Of a stretch of 62,223 bases of DNA, positions 1 to 8,484 are shown piece after piece. How positions within the stretch are numbered: the first letter of the stretch is position 1; the number at the start of each line of letters is the position of its first letter. Position numbers and translations under genes: made by a program. The stretch lies in the NCBI GenBank assembly GCA_900551245.1, contig URVC01000022.1, positions 1 to 62,223 on the forward strand. Direction: 5' to 3'. Source of the DNA: an uncultured bacterium (GTDB lineage: Bacteria > Verrucomicrobiota > Lentisphaeria > Victivallales > Victivallaceae). Under the pieces are notes generated by a model. That model ran no database searches. It was not told the origin of the DNA and saw only the letters and a list, made by a program, of their open reading frames with translations.

Positions 1-47
1 AGAAAAACTGGAAAAAAGTTACAAAAGTGGCTTGACAAAACCTAACA
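1..47. mobile_element. Possible insertion-sequence terminus (IS21-like) cutting the adjacent hydrolase
   Basis: The first 47 bases are A/T-rich and unlike the GC-rich gene that follows. Read on the minus strand they start with TGTTAGG and continue with three short similar units (CACTTTT, AACTTTT, CAGTTTT), a layout reminiscent of IS21-family ends, which begin with TG and carry short repeats. The hydrolase translation stops looking like its family at this point although the frame stays open. The rest of the element would lie outside the window, so this is inference only. Confidence 0.35.
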
Positions 48-1429
48 TGGAAGGAGGTGAGTTCCGCCGGCGCGTAGGCGTAGGGATTGAGGATCATCCA
101 CGGATAGCGCTCCGCCACCTTTCTGCCTCCCTCCGCGGAACCGGCGGGATGGAAATCCCAGGCCCGTTTCGACCATTCGAAGAGGTAGGTGGCGTTGCTC
201 CCCAGCAGCAGATCGCGCCAGATGGTGTAAAAGGTTTCCCTGCCGTTTTTCCCGGTGTAGGCTTCGCTGTTGTGGATCGGTTTCCCGTCGGCGATGGCGC
301 GGAGAAAGTGACGCGAAAGAAAGCCTTCCCCCCTGCCGCTGTCGGGCGTCGCCACGCTCTCCCGGGCCGGTGCCGTCAGCAGGCCGCTCACCTTTGCACT
401 GCCGCCGGTCGGAGTGGTCACCGCGTTCAGAACCTTGCTGATCTCATAGAGATTGACATTGCTCTGCGGCAGGACACGGTAGCTGTTTCGCCCGAGCGAT
501 TGCAGGGTGACCCGGGCGTCGGGATCGAGTTCGGTGATGGTGTCGCGCCCGAGCCGGCAGAGTTCGACGAAGGAGTGTTCCATGAACTTGGACCAGTCGA
601 CGAAAAGCGCGGGATTCTCCGCCTTGTGACGGAATGCCGCCGCCTTTTCGAAGGAGGGATAGGCGGCACGGTAGACCGCATTGAGCCGCTCGATGTCGCC
701 GTATTTTTCGCGGAGGAACTTCTGAAACAACTTTCGATTGTACGGCCCGGGATCGTCGTAGGCCGGTTCGTTGAAGATTTCGTAGGCGACGACGGGGCTG
801 CCGTTCCGGAGGGCGAATTGCGTCCCCTCCCGCCAGTAGGCGCGATAGGCGGCGCGTCCGGCCGGATGGTTGACGTTGTAGGGCACCCAGTGGTTGCCGC
901 TGCCGTTCCGGAACTGGTTGACGGCCTCTTCCGGCAGCGTCCCTTTCAACTGCTTGTGGTCGGCCAGAGCGCCGTTGGTCCAGGGGAAACAGGTGAAGTC
1001 GACGTAGAGCGGCAGCCCGGCGCCCCAGGTTTCCCGGTTGAGGGCGATGTTTTCCCGGCGCAGAACAGGGAGCTGGAAGTCCGGGCGGTAGCGTTGCAGG
1101 AAGCCGGGAAGATTGAACACGGCGATCGTGTCGAATCCGAGCCGTTGCGCCCGCTCGTAATTCAGCGGCTGCTCGTAGATCCAGCGAAGCGAGGCCGGAT
1201 ATCCCGAGGTGGGCAATAGATCGGCCAGGTAGTTGTGATTGACCTGCATCCCGAGGAGGAAGCGGGGTTTCCCGTCGACCAGATAACTGCCGTCCGCGCC
1301 GACGGCGAGAGCGGCGCCGGCGGGCAGCCGGAGCGAGGCGGGAATCTCGGTCAGACGTGGAAAGTCCGGTTCCGCTCCGGCGCAGGCCAGCGCGGTGGAA
1401 AACAGAAGAATTTTGATGGTGTCAGTCAT
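1..1429 (-). CDS. Secreted GH42-like beta-galactosidase/TIM-barrel hydrolase (3' end missing)
   Basis: Reading from an ATG at 1429 the frame is open to the window edge, about 476 codons. It starts with a lipoprotein- or Sec-type leader (MTDTIKILLFSTALACAGA), so the product is exported. The barrel contains a YEIFNEP segment, the usual acid/base Glu of clan GH-A, followed by a KYG...LN segment typical of GH42-type beta-galactosidases, and a later HNSEAY segment that could hold the nucleophile. The ATG overlaps the stop of the upstream pseudopilin gene (ATGACTGA), so the two are translationally coupled. The last codons (1-47) do not look like the family and may belong to an inserted element, in which case the gene is broken. 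Substrate cannot be told from sequence. Confidence 0.8.
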   Translation of the reverse strand, partial: MTDTIKILLFSTALACAGAEPDFPRLTEIPASLRLPAGAALAVGADGSYLVDGKPRFLLGMQVNHNYLADLLPTSGYPASLRWIYEQPLNYERAQRLGFDTIAVFNLPGFLQRYRPDFQLPVLRRENIALNRETWGAGLPLYVDFTCFPWTNGALADHKQLKGTLPEEAVNQFRNGSGNHWVPYNVNHPAGRAAYRAYWREGTQFALRNGSPVVAYEIFNEPAYDDPGPYNRKLFQKFLREKYGDIERLNAVYRAAYPSFEKAAAFRHKAENPALFVDWSKFMEHSFVELCRLGRDTITELDPDARVTLQSLGRNSYRVLPQSNVNLYEISKVLNAVTTPTGGSAKVSGLLTAPARESVATPDSGRGEGFLSRHFLRAIADGKPIHNSEAYTGKNGRETFYTIWRDLLLGSNATYLFEWSKRAWDFHPAGSAEGGRKVAERYPWMILNPYAYAPAELTSFHVRFCQATFVTFFQFF

Positions 1430-2114
1430 TCAGCAGTTGTCCCCAGAAATAGTTTTTGTAGGCGTTGGCAGGAAATTCGTGAGGACGGCGTGTCTCCACG
1501 TGGCCGTCCAGAAAGGTTAACTGCGCCGTGCTGTTGTGGGAGAACCGCAGCGTATTGTTCCCCGGCTGAATCCGTTTGGTGCCGCCGCCGCAGGTCTCCC
1601 CGACGAAGAAGCGCCGCGAGGGCGTTTTCACCCGGCGACAGCAGTTTCCGCTGGTGCCGGATACATATTGGTTGAGCTGATAATGATTTTCATCCATGTT
1701 CGCCGCCGTCGCCGGTCCGCCCAGATTGGAGGGGCAGAAGAACGGAGCGCGCGGCCGGAAGGTTGCCGGGTCGATGTAGAGTTTCTGCGTCAGAGTTTTG
1801 CCGGGACTGCCGTTCTCGATGTAGAGAAACAGATAGTCGTGCCAGCGGGCGTAGGAGACTTCCGCGGAGCCGGTGATCGGCAGATTGTAGTCGTAGAGGT
1901 CAAAATACAAGACCCAGAGAGTGGAGATCTGCTTCAGGTTGGAAATGCAGTGGGCGCTCCGCCCCTTTTCCCGCGCTTTGCCCAGGGCGGGCAGGAGCAG
2001 GGCGGCGAGGATGGTGATGATCGCAATAATAATCAGAAGTTCAACGAGGGTGAAACTCCCCGCGGAACCGGCTGACAGGCGTTGCCGCCTGTCGGGAACA
2101 GTCGATGAGAGCAT
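1422..2114 (-). CDS. Prepilin-type pseudopilin with H-X9-DG motif
   Basis: A 230-residue protein with the type IV pilin N-terminal segment: SFTLVELL (mature Phe21, Glu25), then a long hydrophobic helix ending in LLPALGKAR. The residue before the cleavage position is Ser, not the canonical Gly. The C-terminal half carries the H-X9-DG signature (FSHNSTAQLTFLDGH). By family it is anchored in the inner membrane before processing and may assemble into a pilus- or type II secretion-like fibre. It is preceded by AGGAG seven bases from the ATG, is transcribed from a promoter divergent to the AraC gene, and overlaps the downstream hydrolase, pointing to a shared job with that enzyme. The function of this class is not established. 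Confidence 0.88.
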   Translation of the reverse strand: MLSSTVPDRRQRLSAGSAGSFTLVELLIIIAIITILAALLLPALGKAREKGRSAHCISNLKQISTLWVLYFDLYDYNLPITGSAEVSYARWHDYLFLYIENGSPGKTLTQKLYIDPATFRPRAPFFCPSNLGGPATAANMDENHYQLNQYVSGTSGNCCRRVKTPSRRFFVGETCGGGTKRIQPGNNTLRFSHNSTAQLTFLDGHVETRRPHEFPANAYKNYFWGQLLND

Positions 2115-2157
2115 GGCAATTCTCCTGGTTGTCCATCCCGGAATCGTCGTTTATAAA

Positions 2158-2186
2158 ATTATAGCGGATTTTTGTGTCAAAAGCAA
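2158..2186 (-). promoter_or_regulatory. Sigma70-type promoter for the pseudopilin/GH42-like operon
   Basis: On the minus strand TTGCTT (2186-2181) is separated by 17 bases from TATAAT (2163-2158). It lies back to back with the promoter of the AraC gene; the two -35 boxes are three bases apart, so one bound regulator could control both. Confidence 0.55.
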
Positions 2187-2189
2187 GAC

Positions 2190-2218
2190 TTGACAATGTG
2201 AATAAATGATGTTATAAT
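2190..2218 (+). promoter_or_regulatory. Consensus sigma70 promoter of the AraC-family gene
   Basis: TTGACA at 2190-2195, a 17-base spacer and TATAAT at 2213-2218: both hexamers are perfect consensus. Confidence 0.75.
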
Positions 2219-2254
2219 AGCACAAATGGATGATCTGTGGAGTTCTTCTGCTGA

Positions 2255-3094
2255 ATGGATTTTGAAATTACCTTCTTTTACGCTGGTCATTACTGGGACA
2301 ATCAGCCGATTCCGGAACACTCCCACTGGGGGACGGAGCTGGTCTATACCGCCCGGGGCGAATGCGTCACCCGGTTTCGCGATGACACCTTTCTGACCAC
2401 CCGGGCCGGAATGGTCTGCATCACTCCGCCGGAGCTCATGCATCAGCAGAAAAACCTCACAGCCGACTGCGAGACCTATTACGCGGTCATGCAGGTGAAC
2501 GGCCGGCGGTTCCGCACCGATTTGCGGACGATCGACGTCAGCGATGATCCGTTGATCGGCCGGTGGTTTCAGGATCTGCTGGAGCTGTGGAACAACCACG
2601 CCCACGAGGCGGCCAACGCGCTTCTTGCCGCGCTCTGGCTCCGGCTGGAGGCGTGTGAGATGGGGCAGAAGAATCTTCTGAACTGTCATCCCGGGTTGCG
2701 ACGGGCGCTGGATCTTCTGGAAAATCATTACATGGAGCCGCTCGACGTATCGACGCTGGCGCAGGCGGCGGGGTTGAGCCGCAGTCATCTCGCCGCCCTC
2801 TTCCGGCAACGGTTCCAGACCGGAATCAACACCTATCTCACCTCAATCCGGATGATGCACGCCCGGAGACTGCTGCTGAATCCCTATTACCATGTGGCGG
2901 AAATCGGGGTCCTCTGCGGCTACCCGGATTCCAACTACTTTACGCGGAATTTTCACCGGTTTCATGGCGTTACGCCATTGGAGTACCGGCGAAATCCCTC
3001 CATTTCCAGCCGACTCCCGGAAGGAAAGGGAGGTGGAATGGAACCCGTTGATCTGCATCGGGAGGCGGATCAGAATCCCGGGGGAGGGGAATGA
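2255..3094 (+). CDS. AraC-family transcriptional regulator
   Basis: A 279-residue protein. Residues about 1-130 form a cupin-like sensing domain (HSHWGTELVY region with conserved His residues), and residues about 165-265 hold the two helix-turn-helix units of AraC regulators (LDVSTLAQAAGLSRSHLAALF and the IGVLCGYPDSNYFTRNFHR segment ending in GVTPLEYRR). It probably binds a mono- or oligosaccharide and controls the divergent pseudopilin/hydrolase pair. The ribosome-binding site is weak (GGAG about 12 bases upstream). The tail after the second helix-turn-helix is longer than usual and rich in charged residues. Confidence 0.9.
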   Translation: MDFEITFFYAGHYWDNQPIPEHSHWGTELVYTARGECVTRFRDDTFLTTRAGMVCITPPELMHQQKNLTADCETYYAVMQVNGRRFRTDLRTIDVSDDPLIGRWFQDLLELWNNHAHEAANALLAALWLRLEACEMGQKNLLNCHPGLRRALDLLENHYMEPLDVSTLAQAAGLSRSHLAALFRQRFQTGINTYLTSIRMMHARRLLLNPYYHVAEIGVLCGYPDSNYFTRNFHRFHGVTPLEYRRNPSISSRLPEGKGGGMEPVDLHREADQNPGGGE

Positions 3095-3249
3095 CGAGTC
3101 CGGCGGACGTCGACTCAAACCGCGCTGATTTCTCCGGGGGCGACCCGTTTCTCCGGTACGGAGCGTGCTTTGCAACCGCTACTGAAGTTGCTGACGCAAT
3201 CCGGCCGGTTCCGGAAGGAGGGCCTTCCTCGGCGATCCAGCGCCTCCTC

Positions 3250-3280
3250 GCGGGGGAGCGCACCGCGCACTCTCTCCCGC
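3250..3280. terminator. GC-rich hairpin between convergent genes
   Basis: GCGGGGGAG (3250-3258) pairs with CTCTCCCGC (3272-3280), with one G-T pair and a 13-base loop. It sits between the ends of the convergent AraC and PL8 genes and could stop transcription from either side, but there is no T tract, so this is a weak call. Confidence 0.3.
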
Positions 3281-3296
3281 GGTGAGCCGCTGTGAA

Positions 3297-5855
3297 TCAG
3301 AAGTCGGCCGCGACGGAACTGCCTGCCTGTTCTCCGCCGGGCAGGCGGAGCCGACGCGATACGCCGTCGAGCAGGATGGTGATTTCCGCCAGGCGCGCGG
3401 AAGGATCAGCCGCAAATACCCGCTTCCTGCCGATCAGAAACAGGCCGGGTGATTTCGTTTCGAACCGCCCCAGCTTCCCCGGCGCGTGGAAGATTGCACC
3501 GATTGTGCCGTCGTTGAATTCCACCGCCTGACAGGTGTCGTTGTTGACGAGGAATTTCCCCCGGTTCCAGTTCGCGGTCTCCTCCGGCGTCGCTCCCGGC
3601 AGGATTGCGAACACATAGGAGCCGTTCACCGGCTTCATGCCGTGGTCGATCGTCAGGGTGAACAGATCCTTTTCCACCGGCGCCGGCTTCTGAATCCCGC
3701 CGACAAGATAGCGCCAGTCACCGGGGCGTTTCCCCGTTTCGAGCTTCATCCCTTCGCCGCGGTATCCGATGCCGTCGTGGTGAACCCAGTTCTTCCCCTG
3801 CTTGATCGCGCCGCGCCGGAGACAGCTGTTCACCGTCGTCGCCACCGGATACGGACTGGTCGAGGTAATTCCGCAACCGAGTTCATAGATCGCGTCGGTG
3901 TCGAAAAAGTACGCCTTCTTCGCCTTGACGCCGTCGAGGTTCATCGTGAAGACCGCCGCGCCGCGAGTGCCGTCGGTCACGCCGCCGACGAATTCGGTCT
4001 CGCCGATCTGACGGAACTTTACACTGTGAGTCCAGCGGGGCGGTTTCCCGCCGGAGCGCAAGCCCCGTTTCCTGCTCTCTTCCGGCGTGTACACCGGCGT
4101 CTTCGGCAGGGTGGTCCCGGGGAGCCGGGTCCAGTCCCAGCAGGGGGTGATGTCGGCGTACTCTTCGCCGGAACGCATCACCAGACAGGCCCCGTCGGAG
4201 AGGTAGCGCCCGAGCGCGTTGTCCCAGTTGGTGTCATCCTCGATCGGCCGCACCCGCACCGAATTCATCCGGACCGCCGCGTACCACTCCGGACGGCGGT
4301 GCACCATGTAGTCGGAGTTCCAGAAGTGCCGGTTGCCGACGAGCGTGTTTTTTCCGGTCTGGTTGCGTTTTAGCACCGCGTCGTATGGGGCGCTGTCGCC
4401 GGGATCGGCGTCGCGAAGCTGCCGGAATGCGGTCAGCGCACGCCGGCCTTTGGAGCCGGCGGCGTTTTCCCCCAGCTGGCGGCCGCAGGCGAGCAGATCC
4501 ATCCGCCCCTTCCAGAGCACCCACTGAAAACCGTTGAATGAGAGGTGGCGGAGTATTTGCCACTGTTCCGGCGTGTACTGCCAGCGGGTTCCTTTCCAGA
4601 TGTTCGCCCAGTAGCCGACGTTGGCGAAGAATTCGCCGCCGTAGTTGCCGAACTGGATCTGCGGGCCGTGCTGATGATAGCAGCCGTCGGCACGGATTCC
4701 CCCGAAGGCCCAGCCGGTCTTGTTTTCGACCGGAGCCATCCGGATCTCTTCGGCAATGACGCCGGCCGCCCGGGAGAGTGGGGCGACATTGCGCTCGAGC
4801 AGGGCGCGGCGGAAGATGTTTTGGGCGATGAACACCCGGTTGTTCCCGGTGTAGCGCGGCAGAAACTTCGCCTGACGGCAGACCGCCAGCGCATTGTCCC
4901 GCACCTCTCCCGGCGGAAAGAGTTCGGGGGCGAGAAGCAGGATGTTGCCCATCGTCTGCGGAATCGACATATCGTTCCACCACCAGTTCGAACTGCGTGG
5001 CTGCTCCTTGCCCCACCACGCCACCGCCTTGCGGACCGCTTCGCCGACCGCTCTGTCATGGTAGAGTTCGTGGTTCGGCGAAGCCCATACCCGGGCGAGG
5101 TTCAGGGCATTTCGGAGATGGCGCGCCACCTGCCAGATGGAACGGTTGTCGTCCCGGTAGTCGATTCCGGCAAACGTGCCCTCCGGACGCTGGGCGGCGA
5201 GCAGTTCCCGCGCCTCGGACGCCGGAACCGGGGCGACGGCGAGCAGAGCGTTCCGCATGCGCGATTCGATCAAGGTCAGTTCCTTTTCCAGCTCCGGGGT
5301 AAGCGGGAGATACTCCTCCTTTTCCTCCGGCGGCGCTCCGAGACGGAGCGTGGAGAGGTCGAACTCCACTTCCCCCGAACTCTCCTGCAGGCCGAGCCGG
5401 AACACCCCCTTGTTCACATTGCGCGGCAGCTCCGTGGAAAAGGTGGCGGTTCGCCAGTCGAACGTGCCGACCGGGAGATCCGCGCCGGGCCAGTTCTCTC
5501 CGCCGTTCGGCGTTTTATAGTAGAGCAGAACCTTCACACCGTTGAACGGCTGGAATGGTTTGGAAATATCGCGGCCGCGCAGTCGGACCGACGCATGGAA
5601 ACTTTTCCCGGCGAACGGCTTCAGGTCGATGGTGGCGAATGCGCAGTTCTGTGCGCGAATCTCCTTCGCCTGTTTCGGAACGCGGATCTGCAGGAACTGT
5701 TTCCCGTCTCGTTGCACCATCTTGCAGTAGCGGGTGAGTCTCCATTGGAGCTGATCGGCTTTCCGTTCCTGCGAGGTTGCCCCGTGGAGGAGTGCCGGGC
5801 CTGTGCAGAGCAGCGCGGCCAGCAGGGCAGCGCCGCAGTGTGTTCTCATGTTCAT
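3297..5855 (-). CDS. Secreted family 8 polysaccharide lyase (hyaluronate/chondroitin/xanthan lyase type)
   Basis: An 852-residue protein. I chose the ATG at 5855 because AGGAG lies nine bases upstream and a signal peptide follows at once (MNMRTHCGAALLAALLC); earlier in-frame ATGs would run into the upstream gene. The family places an (alpha/alpha) barrel before beta-sandwich domains. Landmarks match PL8: a Trp-rich NWWWNDMSIP segment (the aromatic patch), TGNNR with the catalytic Asn, and His396 with Tyr405 in a YHQHGPQ...FGNYGG segment, the same nine-residue His-Tyr spacing as in hyaluronate lyase. It would act in the periplasm or outside the cell by beta-elimination on an acidic polysaccharide; which one is unknown. 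It follows the regulator and pseudopilin in one operon. Confidence 0.88.
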   Translation of the reverse strand: MNMRTHCGAALLAALLCTGPALLHGATSQERKADQLQWRLTRYCKMVQRDGKQFLQIRVPKQAKEIRAQNCAFATIDLKPFAGKSFHASVRLRGRDISKPFQPFNGVKVLLYYKTPNGGENWPGADLPVGTFDWRTATFSTELPRNVNKGVFRLGLQESSGEVEFDLSTLRLGAPPEEKEEYLPLTPELEKELTLIESRMRNALLAVAPVPASEARELLAAQRPEGTFAGIDYRDDNRSIWQVARHLRNALNLARVWASPNHELYHDRAVGEAVRKAVAWWGKEQPRSSNWWWNDMSIPQTMGNILLLAPELFPPGEVRDNALAVCRQAKFLPRYTGNNRVFIAQNIFRRALLERNVAPLSRAAGVIAEEIRMAPVENKTGWAFGGIRADGCYHQHGPQIQFGNYGGEFFANVGYWANIWKGTRWQYTPEQWQILRHLSFNGFQWVLWKGRMDLLACGRQLGENAAGSKGRRALTAFRQLRDADPGDSAPYDAVLKRNQTGKNTLVGNRHFWNSDYMVHRRPEWYAAVRMNSVRVRPIEDDTNWDNALGRYLSDGACLVMRSGEEYADITPCWDWTRLPGTTLPKTPVYTPEESRKRGLRSGGKPPRWTHSVKFRQIGETEFVGGVTDGTRGAAVFTMNLDGVKAKKAYFFDTDAIYELGCGITSTSPYPVATTVNSCLRRGAIKQGKNWVHHDGIGYRGEGMKLETGKRPGDWRYLVGGIQKPAPVEKDLFTLTIDHGMKPVNGSYVFAILPGATPEETANWNRGKFLVNNDTCQAVEFNDGTIGAIFHAPGKLGRFETKSPGLFLIGRKRVFAADPSARLAEITILLDGVSRRLRLPGGEQAGSSVAADF

Positions 5856-5916
5856 CACCATTTTCTCCTGATTGACTGCTTTGGAAATCCGGTTGGCGGA
5901 GGCGCACCGTTCACGC

Positions 5917-6687
5917 TCAGTTGGTCGGCACTCCATATTCGTTATAGATCGCGGTAGGGGCGTTGAGAGAGGATTTCAGCTCGCTCTTGCTGAGCGACGA
6001 AACGTGTCCGTCGCCGTAGAGCACATTGCAGATTCCGCTGTGGCGAAGCGTGAACCCGGCCGCTTTGACTCCTTCAAACGCATTGTTTTTGATCTGCGAG
6101 TAACAGTAGCCGAATTCCGCCTGGGTGACGGGAAAGCCGGAATCGCCCATGATGATGGTGCGTGACGGCTGTCTGAACTTTTTCGAGGCCAGGCCGACGA
6201 AGATCCGCATTCCGCTGGAATCCTTCTCGTCGAGCGCAACGAAAATGCTTTTGCCGCCCATCTCGTTCAGACGTGCGGTGGTGGTATCCCAGCCGAGCTG
6301 TACCATGCCGTACATGTAGGCGGTGCTGGTGTCGGGATTTTCGATGGCGCGCATTGTGGGGCAGGTGATGGAGCGCTCGTTGGAGAGATAGGCTGTGCCG
6401 CCGAACAGTTTTTTGGAACCGTCGTTGTTGTATTTCCAGTTCATCAGCGCGTGCCCCCAGCGAAAGGAGCCGTTCTTCATCAGCGAGGAGAGGTAGATGG
6501 GCATGTAACCATGATTGTCATCCGCATAGGAAAGCTGCCCGGTTCCGCACTGTTTCAAGTTTGACAGACAGGTAGTCGTCTGCGCTCTGGCGCGGGCTTT
6601 GTTCAGAGCCGGCAGCAACATGGACGCCAGGATTGCGATGATCGCTATTACGACAAGAAGTTCAATCAGCGTAAAATTCTTTCTCAT
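5917..6687 (-). CDS. Prepilin-type pseudopilin with H-X9-DG motif
   Basis: A 256-residue protein when started at the ATG at 6687, which has GGGAG nine bases upstream and puts the pilin segment at the very N terminus (MRKNFTLIELLVV; mature Phe5, Glu9). Asn, not Gly, precedes the cleavage position. The hydrophobic helix ends in MLLPALNKARA. Near the C terminus HSGICNVLYGDGH is the H-X9-DG signature. It lies 49 bases after the GntR/SBP regulator and 61 bases before the PL8 lyase, in one operon. By analogy with type IV pilin-like proteins it may be part of a secretion or surface fibre dedicated to the lyase or its substrate; that is inference. Confidence 0.88.
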   Translation of the reverse strand: MRKNFTLIELLVVIAIIAILASMLLPALNKARARAQTTTCLSNLKQCGTGQLSYADDNHGYMPIYLSSLMKNGSFRWGHALMNWKYNNDGSKKLFGGTAYLSNERSITCPTMRAIENPDTSTAYMYGMVQLGWDTTTARLNEMGGKSIFVALDEKDSSGMRIFVGLASKKFRQPSRTIIMGDSGFPVTQAEFGYCYSQIKNNAFEGVKAAGFTLRHSGICNVLYGDGHVSSLSKSELKSSLNAPTAIYNEYGVPTN

Positions 6688-6736
6688 TTTCTTTTTCTCC
6701 CATTGGATTCTTGTGTTGCCAGAATTTCTCACGATA

Positions 6737-8089
6737 CTATTCCTTTTGTGTGAAAAATGCCGGAGCGGCAGCAGCCTGCGGCATATTGTAACGAATGAAC
6801 ACCCGCATGGCGGATGCGAGTTCCGGCACGACCTCTTCCGGTGTCAGATGGTCTTCCCAGATGCGGTCCATGCAACGGAACACCATCCGGTAGAGTTCCG
6901 GCCAGGCGAGGGTGCAGTCGGGGGCAATCCGCGCCATTTCCGAGAAAAAAATCGAATCGCGCGGATCCTCCTCGTCGATGCTGTGAATGGCCGCGGAACG
7001 CCGGATGGGGATGCCGTAGCGGATTTTCCCCAGCTTCTCCTGAACCTCGGAGGAGAGCAGCAGCCGGAGCATCGCCTTCACCTCGTCGAAATTGTTGACC
7101 TGCTTCCGGACGCAGAAGAGATCGCTCGCCTGCCGCTGCCGGTCGCTGCCGCCGGGAACCAGCGGCAGCGGAACACAGGTCCAGTTCATCGCGGAGTGAA
7201 AGTTCATATCTTCGCGCGTTCCGCTGAACAGTGCGGTTTCGCCGTTCAGAAACGCCTGTGTCGCTTCCGCAAAGTTGGTGATGTGCCGCTCCCCGCCGAG
7301 GAGCTGCTGCAATTCGAAGATGCGCCGGAATCCGTTCAACGTCCGGGGATCGTCGAGCCGGACCTCATACTTCCCGTTTTCCCGGACGATGATTGCGCCG
7401 CCGGAGCGGAAGAGTAGATTGACCCACAAACTTGACAGCGGCAGAAGAGAGAGGGTCTGATCGGCGGAATAGATCTTCCGAAGCCGGCGCACCAGCGTCA
7501 GGAAATCCTCCCACAACCACCCCGGCTGCGGAACTTCCGCTCCGGCGGCGCGGATCATATCGACGTTGCAGGCGATGACCCACGGCGAGAAGATCAGCGG
7601 AATGCCATAGAGCCTCCCCTCCCGGGAGCAGGCGGAGTGAAACTGCGACATGAAGAAGTCACTGCGGTCCGGATAGACCTCCTCCAGAAATCCGGCGAGA
7701 TCGAGGTACTCCTCCTGCCGGAACTGTGCGGTCCAGGTGGTGACGATCTCGTACATGCCTTTTTTGAATTTGTCGCACACCCTGACATTCGGCAGGTCGC
7801 GGGCGATCAGATCGCCCAGAACCTCCTTCCAGACCGGACGGAAGGTTTGAAAACTGCCCGGCAGTATCCGGTTTCGCCAGTCTTCCCGCACGTAGGTCCC
7901 CTGCCGGGGAACGCTGTGGAGGATGCCGTCGCTGGTCAGAGAGGTGAACGCCATCTGCATGATGGCAAGAGAGACGCCGCACTTTCCGGCGTACTCCCGC
8001 GCCGCCGGCAGCTTGGTGCCGCCCGGCAGGGAGCCGTCCTCGATTTTCCGCAGGATATATTCCCTTGCGCCTTGCAGTTTATCCGACAT
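6737..8089 (-). CDS. GntR-type regulator fused to an extracellular solute-binding-protein domain
   Basis: A 450-residue protein. Residues about 1-70 form a GntR winged helix (YILRKIEDGSLPGGTKLPAAREYAGKCGVS...GTYVRED). Residues about 100-435 resemble a family 1 sugar-binding protein of ABC importers: LAGFLEEVYPDR, a LYGIPLIFSPWVIACNVD segment, PGWLWEDFLTLVRRL, then a gap region with FLNGETALFSG, all typical of that fold. There is no signal peptide, so the ligand is sensed in the cytoplasm. This is not the common LacI-type effector domain of GntR proteins. AAAGGAG stands five bases before the ATG. It is the first gene of the PL8 operon and probably controls it. Confidence 0.8.
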   Translation of the reverse strand: MSDKLQGAREYILRKIEDGSLPGGTKLPAAREYAGKCGVSLAIMQMAFTSLTSDGILHSVPRQGTYVREDWRNRILPGSFQTFRPVWKEVLGDLIARDLPNVRVCDKFKKGMYEIVTTWTAQFRQEEYLDLAGFLEEVYPDRSDFFMSQFHSACSREGRLYGIPLIFSPWVIACNVDMIRAAGAEVPQPGWLWEDFLTLVRRLRKIYSADQTLSLLPLSSLWVNLLFRSGGAIIVRENGKYEVRLDDPRTLNGFRRIFELQQLLGGERHITNFAEATQAFLNGETALFSGTREDMNFHSAMNWTCVPLPLVPGGSDRQRQASDLFCVRKQVNNFDEVKAMLRLLLSSEVQEKLGKIRYGIPIRRSAAIHSIDEEDPRDSIFFSEMARIAPDCTLAWPELYRMVFRCMDRIWEDHLTPEEVVPELASAMRVFIRYNMPQAAAAPAFFTQKE

Positions 8090-8115
8090 GGAATCTCCTT
8101 TTGCCTGTTGCTTTT

Positions 8116-8144
8116 ATTATACTGCATTTTTGTGGCCATGTCAA
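8116..8144 (-). promoter_or_regulatory. Consensus sigma70 promoter of the PL8 operon
   Basis: On the minus strand TTGACA (8144-8139), 17 bases, TATAAT (8121-8116), with the regulator start 27 bases beyond the -10 box. Confidence 0.75.
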
Positions 8145-8240
8145 TAGGTTTAACAAAGTTTTAATAAAAAAATATCCACAATGTTATTGAGGAAAAAATG
8201 GAGTAATGCTGTAAGGTATAAAGAGAAGTGAAGTGCTATC

Positions 8241-8265
8241 ATTGAGACCTAGTCTCGATTTTTTT
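8241..8265 (+). terminator. Short hairpin followed by a T run
   Basis: ATTGAGAC (8241-8248) and GTCTCGAT (8252-8259) form an eight-pair stem with a three-base loop, followed by seven T. It looks like an intrinsic terminator of a plus-strand transcript, yet no plus-strand gene precedes it. The 395-base stretch 8090-8484 otherwise holds the two divergent promoters and a further TATAAT-like box near 8303. Confidence 0.35.
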
Positions 8266-8414
8266 CTTCGGCGGTATCCCGTCAGAAACCGGTGAGGCGC
8301 ATGTTATAATATGTCTCCTGGACGCGGGGAAGGGAGGGGCGCCTTGCCGGAAGGTGATCTGCATTTTTCCCCGATCTTGAAGATGAATTTTTTTGTTTTT
8401 TTCAAATTCTTCTC

Positions 8415-8461
8415 TTGTCAAAAAGGGAAATCGATGCTATAATATTTTTGTTCAAACGTTT
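8415..8461 (+). promoter_or_regulatory. Sigma70 promoter plus LacI-type operator of the first lacI-like gene
   Basis: TTGTCA (8415-8420), a 17-base spacer and TATAAT (8438-8443) form a strong promoter. Ten bases later AAACGTTT (8454-8461), a perfect palindrome with the central CG typical of LacI-family operators, covers the likely transcription start, which fits autorepression of the gene at 8485 and of the whole downstream operon. Confidence 0.65.
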
Positions 8462-8484
8462 TAACAACACAACAGGGCAGGGCA

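Noticed and set aside
32..1219. Plus-strand open frame of 395 codons at the left edge
   Set aside because: Antisense to the GH42-like gene, whose translation has clear family motifs and an export signal.
5856..5936. Upstream in-frame start for the PL8 lyase
   Set aside because: It would overlap the end of the pseudopilin gene and place 27 charged residues before the signal peptide; the ATG at 5855 has a proper ribosome-binding site.
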